Assembly: GCA_964023275.1 (NCBI GenBank)
Contig: OZ029915.1
Location: 13,832,712 to 13,896,711, forward strand
Length of the DNA stretch: 64,000 nucleotides
Direction of reading: 5' to 3'
From: Norana najaformis
Lineage: Eukaryota > Annelida > Clitellata > Crassiclitellata > Hormogastridae
Positions within the stretch are counted from its first letter, which is position 1. Each line of letters starts with the position of its first letter. Position numbers and translations under genes: made by a program. The notes below the pieces were generated by a model, which saw only the letters and a list, made by a program, of their open reading frames with translations, ran no database searches and was not told the origin of the DNA. Below are positions 25,201 to 36,200 of this stretch, piece by piece.

Positions 25201-27250
25201 ACCAATATTGCATATGGTACACTGGTTGCCCATTCAAGCAAAGAATCCAGTTTAAAATCTGTCCTATAGTTCTCAAAGTTCTACATTTAAATCGGCTGAC
25301 CTATCTCTGTTCCATGCTCAACCGTCATATCAATAAATATTATACTCGATCAATGGACATTATGACTCTTGTTGTCCCTCTTACCAGGACAGTGTTGGGT
25401 TCTAGCGCATTCTTGGTCGCTGGTCCACGGCTTGGAATTTGTTACCAAGTTCCATTTGTTCTGTCAATTCTTTGATGTCATTCAGTTCTAAATTTAAGAC
25501 TCATCTGTTTCAACTTACTTACCCACTGTAGCCTAACTTCTGGTTTCTCTGACCTATAGGAATTCGACCTGGCTTCTCCAATGGATTGTGAGTTTATGAT
25601 TTCACTAGAAGGGATCATCAACTGATGCCTTGGGCATTATGGTAACGGGGCTTTGGGCATTATGGTAACGGGGCTACAGAAGTCATTAGATTAGCTTAGA
25701 TTACTCTGTCAGATTGGTGTTGTGTGTTTGTATTCATTTTCAACTGGAAGATTAGAAATGAGAAAATATGCTACCTTAACCTCTTCGCTGCGGATGACGA
25801 GAACCTCTCGTCATAAAATTGTAATCCCATACGCGGATGACGAGTATGTCTCGTCACAACTACAGTTCACGCCCCTGTGTTATAAATGTTGCTCAGCGTG
25901 TTGGAATACAATGTCATCGCGTATTGGAATGATGAAAAATAATAAATGAAAAATGAAAATAACATTTTATGCGGTAGATGGCGTAAATATTTTTTATGAA
26001 TTCATTGGTCTGACGTTATAGGTACTACGTCTATGTTCGCGGAATTCGGCGAAAGAGTCGGTTTTATTGCACTCAATGTCCTACAAAACCTGGACTGTGC
26101 CTGGAAAATGGATGTTTCAAGAGATATCATACTGAAGAAAACTTTGAGGAAGAGGAACTATGAGAAACTATGAATAACCATGAATAACTGATAGTTTTTT
26201 GTGTTTTCCAAACGTCATTTAGTTGTTCCATAAAATTTTTTTTTTAAATTTTACATGACGCGTGACGTAATAAACACTAGCCGCAGCGAAAGGGTTAAGC
26301 AATTATCTGTTATTTTAATAGCCTAAAGACAAACAGAGAAATCCAGAAACACTGGCAAAAGACCTGTAGCTTTATAGAGAATTTGCAGAAGAATTAGAAA
26401 TACTGGTTATTGGTGAGTCACATATACTACGTAGTGACCTTTCTGGCGACCCACTTAAATTTTCTGAAGCCTACTATTCCAAGTAAACAGCAAAGGGACA
26501 TAGCATCAGATCAGTCACAGGTACCACATATACCCATTCAACAGATAGTCAGACATCCAACTGCTATCACTAACCTTAGCAAATCTAGCAGCGGCGGGAT
26601 TGACCATGGGCAGTCTAATGTACTGAAGAAAAAGATTACTAATTCTCCTGCGAAGACCGTCCATGCTTCTGCCAGAGAATCCTCTTGCCAACAGTTCATT
26701 CTCACGATCTATCAGCTTCTCCAGTTCAGCCGACACACTACATGGATGCAGCTGCAGGCCAAAGCATACAATCAGAAGAACAACTGAATTCCACAGAAAC
26801 TTAGTTAACAAATAGAGAACTTCAGTTCTTAAGAAACCAACCACTTGATGAAGAGAATTGGGCCTATCAGTACAGAAATTACTCTTAAATTAAGTGTGTT
26901 ACTGACGCTATTTTTACACATCTCAACCTCTTGATGCTCTGTGCATTATGATGGTTGTGCTATGGAAGGCCTCAGAAATTACACTAAATGGTTGGTTATA
27001 TACCACTGAAAAGTTCTTATTAAAAGGCATTCTAGAAACGTTACTGTTTTAGAAGTATAGAACACATTTCAATCACCACCCACTGATTTAATTTCAGAAT
27101 GTTCAGATCAATATAGTGCGGTTCAGAACTAGAATAGCGTAGTAACCCAGCATCAACTCTACACTATAAAAAAGACTCTTAAACTGCATCCTTCCATCTA
27201 AGAAGTGTGCTCTTCCACCATCTTGCCTTGTAATTTAGGAAACCAGTTAC

Positions 27251-27294
<44 letters not shown>

Positions 27295-30200
27295 CATAAC
27301 AAGAACATAAAACAAACAGCATTTTACAAATGAATTATCTGACACTTTCAAGTCCTCCTAAATGCAGGCAATTATCACAATAATGTATAAAATTTCTGAA
27401 TATTTATACATGCACTGACTTTCAATGCAACACTGAGTTGTGAGAGTTCTCCTTGAAGCACAGATAACAGAACAAAGGAACTGTTCAATTCACATGACTG
27501 GATAGACGTTAAAAAGAAAAGCTGTCACGTGGAGAGGGTTTCCTATTCTTTGGCCCTTGAGTGGGCAGTGAATGAATCCCACTTGACAAACTAGGTTCTT
27601 ACATGGCAAACAGATGAAATGTTTAGGCAACTGTTGAGTTATTTGCCATTGTTGACTGGTTTTTGTGAATTTTCACAAAAAATCTCTTCACTGTGACTAC
27701 TTAGCATATATTTACGTGATATTAGGAAGATGTTGCTTCAGAACTGCAATAGAGAAAAAGTCAGTCAATCAGGCTGACCTGAAGAATGCTCTTGACAGTA
27801 ACGAGCAGATCAAGACGTTCATCTGCTGTGAGGTATTTCACGTTGAGAGTCTGAAACACATCCTTTAGTTCTTTGGCTTGCAGAGTGGAGTCATTTTCCA
27901 CAACAAAGTGATTCCTCACTGTACTAAGGTTCTTTGGAGCAACTACCTAAAATATACCCTGCAGATTTAACAATACTTTACAAAGTGATGAATTAGAGAA
28001 AATTAAACAAAAATATGATTACTTTCTAAGAATTAGGATTTCTCTTTCTTTATGACAAACATGTATTTTTTTCAATAATTAAGCAATTTTAATACTATTC
28101 AAACTTAAAATGATACAAATCAATTTCACCAGAGTATTTGGATCTAATTACTTAAGAACAACTAATGTCAATTGTCTCTAACCTTCTTAAGAAATGATTC
28201 CACAAACTGCAAATGAAGATCATCAGCAATTTCCAGCCTCCTTAGCCCAATGCAGTGGATCAACTGTGCCTGTCGGTCCATCAGATCACATAGGGCAGCT
28301 TTCCGATCAGCCCCAGAAAGAGTCTTATCAATATGATCCACTTCCTTCTGACGCCATCCTGCATCATTCCATTTAAATAAAAGTCACTTATAGTGGGCAT
28401 TATTGTGTTTGCAAAAGCAATTCACCAGCCAAAGCCATTTTGCATTGCAGTGTGATTAATTGTTGACAGGGCGGTTGAGCATTTCCTTTGTAATGCAATG
28501 TAAAGAGCAGTTCAAGCTTTGCTTGACACATACAATTGTGTAAATTCTTAATTCAAACTTGCTTAACATCACCAAGCAATGCCTCAAGTGAGCATCACAA
28601 AATAAGTAAAGTAAGTAAAGTATCCCATATCTCACAAGTGAGACGTAGGGGAGGTGCTCATCTCCTTTTCTTAGGCCCTTGAGCTGGCAATGGACGAATC
28701 TCAATGTCCAGGATATGCAACCAGTGCATCGCAGAACTTGCTGTTTACATCCCAGCTTACACCAGTACCAAATTGTACTGCCTGGTGACAGAGGCATGGT
28801 GTGCATAAACAACTAGCCCAGGGTTGTTACACAGAGTCGAACACACAACTGCATGATCACTGACCAAACATGTTACCAATAGAACACCATGCCACACAAT
28901 ATATAAATACCAGAAACTAAATTTAATTAAATCTGGTGCTCAGATATTCTAAATCATCTGTCACCTACAGATTTCTGTACTTATGTAGCCATGAATTTTC
29001 ACCAGTGTCGGTATTGTAATAATCGTTCAATGACAGGTTTAGGAAGACATTACTAGCTTTAATAAAACCAGATTTATTTATTTTGTAAGTACATACATGT
29101 TCTTGAACATTCGGATGACTTGTGTGCCCTAGACTGTGTTCTACAGTTATGTCTTCAACTTTGCCTCAGGTTTCGTTTGCCTTGCTATCAGATGTTAATC
29201 TTACACCTCAAGTCTTCAAAGCCCATCACCAAGTTAAATGGCTTGACTGTAAACAGCTTTGCATTGAGGCCAAACTTACAGCAATTTCTGTGACCAGAAA
29301 ATCATCGATTTGGTTTATCTACCTGTAAGTAAGAGCTATTTCCCATCATTTCAGTATCATCCACCTGCGCTTAACTTGTTCTTACTGAACTATATCATCA
29401 TTTACACTATGAAAGAACACCTTTAAGAAGTTCTTAGAATGTTCTATTTAAATTCCAGATACATGCATCTCTACATGCATCAAGACATTTATACAGCACC
29501 TTTCAAAAATTAAATAAACAGATCTATCAGACAGTTGTCTGAAAGATCTAAACAGGTGTGACTTACAGTATTGCAAAAAGTCCGTACAGGTGAGATGATT
29601 TTGATTCCACAAGGAGAGATGATTTTGATTCCACAAGGAGAGATGATTTTGATTCCACAAGGAGAGATGATTTTGATTCCACAAGGAGAGATGATTTTGA
29701 TTCCACAAGGAGAGATGATTTTGATTCCACAAGGAGAGATGATTTTGATTCCACAAGGAGAGATGATTTTGATTCCACAAGGAGAGATGATTTTGATTCC
29801 ACAAGGGGAGATGATTTTGATTCCACAAGAGGAGACCTGAAAGATCTGGCAAATTAGAGGCCAATCACCATGGCCTTGCGTGTTATGAGGGTCTTTCATA
29901 AGATCATGGCCACTCATTTGTCTAGTTCAATACCAATAGATCCACGGCAGAAAGTGTTCCGATCTGTTGACGGATGTGCCGATAATTTGTTCATTCTGGA
30001 TATGATCATAAAGAACAACCAGCAGTGAAGGAACCCCTCTGTGTTGCCTTTATTGATGCTGTGAAAGCCTTTCGTAGTGTGTTGCACTATACTCTGGCTA
30101 GATCCTTAAAAAGGCTAGGAGTTCCTGAACTGCTATTTGAATATGTGAGTCAGATGTATGAAAATGCATCAGCCGCTTTGAGAGCTGATGATCGTCCATC

Positions 30201-33200
30201 AAGGTGACCAACTAGTGGCAATTCTGTTTAACTGTTATAGATGAGGTGCTTGCAGGGCTGAGCATAGCTATCACATCAGAGGTAGAGCAAAACCTCATGG
30301 TGAGATGTCTTGAGTTTGCAGATGACCTCATCTTGGTGATGTCTTCTGCCAAAGGCTTACAGGACTAGATGAACCATGTCACCAAGGGTCTGCGACAAGA
30401 GGGATTGTTGACAAACTCTGGAGTATGGATCACCCGTCTTTTGGCTTTCCCATCGATGTCAGTTATCAGGGAAGCACACTTACTAAATCCTAACTCTTAA
30501 AAAATATTCATATTTTTGTTCAATTTTCTCTTCAGTTCATCACTCTGTAAAGTATTGTTAAATCTGCAGGGTATATTTTAGGTAGTTGCTTCAAAGAACC
30601 TTAGTACACTTGCTTCCCTGATAATTGACATCGATGGGAAAGCCAAAAGACGGGTGATCCATACTCCTTCCTTACTCTTGAGGATAAGGAGATCAAATTC
30701 CTTAATGTCGTAGAGACATACAAATATCTGTCCTTGCAGGTTGGACCACAGGCCCCAAGGAAGGCATACAAGAGCTTCCTGAAGGAAAAAGTGGATTGGT
30801 CAACTCACACCCTCAGAAGCCACAGCAGTGAATCTTGCGCTATAATTTTTCGCCAAGAACATTCTATGGTCCAGTTCTCAAGGAGAGTTATTCAGCTGTG
30901 CTTGAGCAGTATGACTGTATGGTTCAACAATTTATCTGAAAGTGGCTACCACTGCCTCATGACACACCCACAGCTAACTTTCGAGTGAAGGCAGCAGAGA
31001 GTGGATCAGAGATTATATTACAGTGCTACATAACTCCAGTTATTAAGAACCACAAGATGGAAAACTTGGAAGCATATGGTGACTCAGTGAAGCAATATGT
31101 GGTGATTATTTCAAGTTTCCTCAGGGCTAGAACTAGGAGTGCCAGAGCAGTCAAAGTGGCTGATCAGGTGCTGAACATGGGAAAGGATACGCAAAAGCTC
31201 TTGGTAACCCAGCTCTAATTCACTGAAAAATGAGCAGGGTGAAGGCCATATGGTTGCTATAGAAAACCGCATACATTTATATTTACACATCCTTTGACGA
31301 TCAAGGACCAAAGCAGCAGAGACAGATCCTCACCTCAGCAACTGGGTTTGTCACGGAACCACTCTGTTGAGTGGCAGAGATTATTTATACGCAGTCCAAA
31401 TGAAGGGCAATCTACTCCAGACTCACAAATGTTGGGTAGAAGGACTTTGCCTATAATTTGTATTGCAGGTTGCAATACCCAGGGAACCCTGGCACACATT
31501 TCACAGAGATGCACAAGAACTCACCGTCTACAATGTCCAAGGCATGACTTGGTTCTCGATTACATCATCACAAAGGCTAAAGTGAACAGACACTCTGTAA
31601 CTGGGTAACCAGTCATCCCTACAATGGTGCGGAGCTTTAAACCATAATTCACTGACACTTCTCCACAGGCTGGGAGTCAGTGCAAGAGATGAATCCCTGC
31701 TGTCATGCTGGTTGTTGACCTTTACATCAAACATGTTTAAGGTCTTCAATAGGTCGACAGTGAGAACGGGTGGGGCCCTGCGCTTGAACACCACTTTCAG
31801 GAGCAGCATTCATGAAAAGGTCACACCCAGGGTGGTCCTACAGAGGGATCATCCAGTGAGATCGCTAGAAAGGCGAAGATTCACAGGGAGTCAATGATCT
31901 CAACGACCCCGCAGATCACGAGGCTGAGGCTAAGCCAGCTCTGGCTCGGGCAATAACAGCAACCTAAACAGAGCGAATATACCGGGTGTACCTATGATTC
32001 AAGGTTGCACAGCACCTTAGTACAAAGGAAGTCTGGAAAACTAGCCATAATACATATACTAGTGGCATCACTAGCAATGATAATTTTCTTGTATTTATAA
32101 ACTGCCACTATCAACTAACCAGCCATCTTTTGACAGTACTTTGCAGTTATGTCAAGAACTTATTTGCTCATAGTCCATACACACTGCCCATCTCATGGAA
32201 AGTTCAAACCAGCACCTAATTATAAGTGAAATATTATTGTAATTAGAAATTTGTATAGTACCACTTCAAGAGAAATTAATCAGAGGCATCTCTACGCTAG
32301 CCTAAATGATGTTAAATGTCATTAAAAACAGAAACTTCATCAGTTAGCAAGCAATGTTCAGATAACTAGAAATGTGGCACCAGTGGTAGAACATGACAGC
32401 TATTTTGGCATGGAAGGAGAAATGAGTAGCAGCGATTGTCACTAACTACTCCCTCATTGTTGAAACATCTGTCTGTCCTGCAGGCTTCAACTTGCCTAGA
32501 TGACTATGGTATGCACTAAACCAATTTCAGATGGGCCTGGGTTGCCGTGCCTACAACCCTGCCAAACACAGACAAGCCCTTGATCTTTCATGCAGCTGTG
32601 GTGCAGTGCAGACTATGGCGTACGTAGTCGATGTCTGTCCTTTTTAATGGCGACCTACTGGCTCTTCAGTTTACTGGCATGATGCTTAAGGCTGGCTGGG
32701 CATATATTGCTTATACTAGAAGAACCAGTGGTGAGCTCCTGCACATATGCAAAGCCCAACCAATGGATTCCCACCCAGAGTTCATAACTGACACCAAAGT
32801 TCAGAGTTCGACTGCTTTGCATCACGGATAAGGAATGACAGGCAATGTGGTCTGCAGCCAGTGGCATGTAGTTGCCTCACTGTCCAGCAGTCCATCATGT
32901 GCAGTAGGTAGATGATGCAGTGTCAAGACATCTTTTCACAGTTGATGACAGCATACAGGTCAGTAGGCTCTCCTGTCCAGCTGGAAACCTGTCATCCCTT
33001 AGTAAACCGGTCCAAATGGTGGCAAGTTACTGATCAATGGGATGAAACACCAACCAAAAAACACACATAACCCACGCTGAAATCAAGGATAAAGACTGAA
33101 ATGCAGACTCAACCACAGAAGAATTTGGAATAAATAAGAACTATTAAGCAAATTTTCCACAAAATGAAAACATTGCCATGCAATTAGCCATTGCACCATA

Positions 33201-36200
33201 TAATGCAACTGCTAATTCTTTGAAGTAGTGCTCATCTAATTGTTTGAAAAGTATTCCCTTCAATTTCAGGTCACATAAGAAAGAAAATCATCATCCTAAC
33301 ATATTTGTCTTGTTTACTAAATTGTCAAAAGTTCATATGAGTCAAAACAGAACAAGAGACATACTTTCCAAATAAGTAAACAACAGATCGAAGTCTCGAT
33401 TGGTTCGAGGATGCAAACGGCGCTCATGCTCCATCTGCAGCCGCTTTCTTCTTTCCAAATCTTTTTCCTGCTCCTTCTGCTTACGTAGCTCATCCAAGCA
33501 CTTCTTCTTGGCCAGTAATGCTTCCACGTTAACTTTTGCCAGCCAACGCCGATAATATTTCTGAATTGTGATCACCTGATGGTGCAGCAAGACAGAGACC
33601 AAGTAATTTTCAAGCTTATGAACATGAGGTTTGGCAGCATTTAAAAACACCATTTAAGGCTCAACTTTTTCAATCAGACATTTTGGAAAAACCAAGTAAT
33701 ATTTTGCAAATGAACTTTCATCGAACATTTATTTAGTAGACCACAGTGTTTCTGTGGGTTACTGCTGTATAAGCACACCACTAGTAAAAACGAGAAAGGG
33801 GGATAGACAAACTGGTGAAACTCTTTCAGGAGTTCACGCCAAAAAGCTGGCACCACGTAGAATCAGAAGTGGTTGCAGAATTTCAGAAAGGAGGAGTCTG
33901 CTGGCCAAAAAAGAGAAAGGTATGAGGAAGAACAAGTAGATATGGGAGGTTGAATAATGAATAACTGGCGAATGTAAGAGGGTGAGAAGTTTGAAGGGCA
34001 TTCTGGAATGTTCTGTAGTTAAGATACAAATCAACAGTGGATGCGCTGAAAAGTGGCCTTAAGCCAATGTAGGGATCTGAAAACCGAGATCATGTGAAAG
34101 TGCTTTGGAGTTTTGGTGACTCCATGGGCAAGAGTGTTCTGGATTCTGTGAAGAAATTTATTTGTGATGAGCCATGTTATAGAAACGGGAGTTGCAGTAA
34201 TCAAGTTTGGAGTAAACAATCAATGTGGTCAATGCAGAGGCAGTTTTTTAATCAAGGATCGGGCAAGTAGCAAGATTGAGATAACTGAGTGATGTGGTCA
34301 GCAAATGTGAGGTTTTTGTTACAGATGAGTCTGAGATTACAGACTGGAGAAGAGTATGGCACACGTGAAGCGATATCCTTAGCAGAATGGTCTGGAGGAC
34401 TGGTTAGTCTGTTTATTTGTTCATGTAAGCCAAAATTAAGAAATTCTGTTTTTTAAGAGTTGAGGCACAGAAGGTTAACAGTCATCCCGGGTAACATTTG
34501 GTGATGGTGTTACACAGATGATCTAGTGTGGTTGAAAAGGAGTGAGTGGAGAAAGATATGGAGAGTTGTGTGTCATCAGCATACAGGTAATGATCAACAG
34601 GAAATGAGGAACTAAGTTTGCTGAGTGGGAAGGTGTAGAGAATTAACAGGAGAAGACACAGAACAGAATTTAAGGGTTTCCTGAGAAGTGGTTAAATGGC
34701 TGTATTTGAAGAGCATAGGGAAAGTGCTGGTCAACAGACGTAGTTTGACAATCTTGGTTATAGTAGGAATGCAAAGGGTTGAACAGACTTTGAGTAAGAA
34801 CATTGGGATTGGGTCCAGTTTTCATTGTTTGTTTGAGAGGACTGACTGAAAGCAGTGATTTTAGCTCAAAAAGGCGAAAAGATGCATTTGGGGACAGAGT
34901 TGTATCAGCACAATCACCTGAGAGTACAGAGTCAGTTTGTGTGATGGTTGAATTTGATAGGATTGGGAGGAGACTTTGTCTCAGCAAAGAAGGAAGCAGA
35001 GTCAGCAATGGATGGAGGTGTGACAGAGCTTGGGAGGAGATAAAAGGAATCTCCGAGGAGAAGATTGTTTATGATATCAAGTTTGAATGCATTAAGGTCA
35101 CAACAGCTGATGTGATGAAATGAACATATTTTGGGTGGGAGCAACAAAATGGCTAAATACTGAGTTTAGTGAATAAAGGACAGTGATTACAGGGTAAGGT
35201 GAGTTCGCAACCAAGGATTAGTGATAAGCCACGTGATACAGAAGTGGTGATTAAAAATCAAGAGTGTGGTTTTATCTGTAAGTAGAAGAAAAATATGTTG
35301 GATCAGCTTGAGTGCACTGGGGGGTAAGAAAAACTGTGATGCAAGTGAATCAGAAGGACTGTTCACATGAATGTTTAGACTACCAGTGAAGACAAAGAAT
35401 GATGTGATACGGCTGAATACCATGGCAGGCAGGTAGAGGAGAATTTAGAACAAATGGTACAGACTATAGGAAACTAGGAGGCATTAAAGGCACTAAGCAG
35501 TTAAAAGATATGGAACAAACTCACCAATTCTGAAAATTAATCCCGGAGAACTGAGATTATCTTCTTCTGACTCCCTCGTTAAATGCATTATCATCTGGCA
35601 AATGACTAAATGTGGCTCAGAATCACATTACTGTGTGGCACTGTGCATGGTACAAATTTTCATAATAATAATAATAATAAAATAATAATAATAAAAATGT
35701 CTGCATGCAAGAAAATACTTAATATAGCACCTTCTAAGTACCTTTCAAAAGCACTGCACATATGGCAACCTAACAGAGCTAAACAAGTAAGGATCTAAAC
35801 AAGTAAGTTTTTAAAACCCAATGAAATAACCAAGGCAGGGCTAAACAAGCCCAACACCATCTATTCACAACATGTTTGCCTGTTCAAATAATTAGCAGGT
35901 AGTGCTGTAGACCTATAAACTTCACTGGCCCCAAATGGTCAGTCACAGGCTGTCATAAATCGTGGCATCCACAAGAAGTGAAAATCAAATTTTGGTCTAG
36001 CAAGTATATGCTGGTTGATGTTAAAATGTAAACGTAAATGTTTATCTATAGCAACCGTATGGCCTCAACCCTGCTCAATTTTTCAATGAATTTATCAGGT
36101 GATCCCCTTCACCACCACTACCCATCTGAATGGTCGCCACGCCAGTTAAGGTCCCATGTATGGATTGCCATCAAAGCAAAATTAGTTAACAGCTGAACAC

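Larger units (their letters stand above)
29560..31610 (+). mobile_element. R2-like LINE relic
   Basis: The plus strand carries, in order, ILIPQ (expanded into a minisatellite), LKDLAN-RPITMALRVMRVF, CVAFIDAVKAFRSVLHYTLA, CLEFADDLILVMSSAKG (catalytic F-A-D-D), LNVVETYKYLSLQVGPQ and, at the end, CIAGCNTQGTLAHISQRC with THRLQCPRHDLV. That last Cys-Cys-His-Cys knuckle next to an RHD motif is typical of R2/NeSL-type elements with a restriction-like endonuclease. Interruptions: a minisatellite at 29592-29831, an inverted-repeat insertion with host DNA at 30420-30610, and a SINE tail at 31203-31285. Several stops and shifts. It sits in IQUB intron 3, antisense to the gene. Confidence 0.82.

Noticed and set aside
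29448-29917. Repetitive ORFs of 130 or so codons on the minus strand
   Set aside because: They are produced by the 24-bp minisatellite, whose length is a multiple of three.
30420-30667. Ordinary MITE with 57-bp terminal inverted repeats
   Set aside because: The right arm continues the reading frame of the surrounding LINE, so the arms are LINE sequence, not transposon ends; kept only as an alternative.
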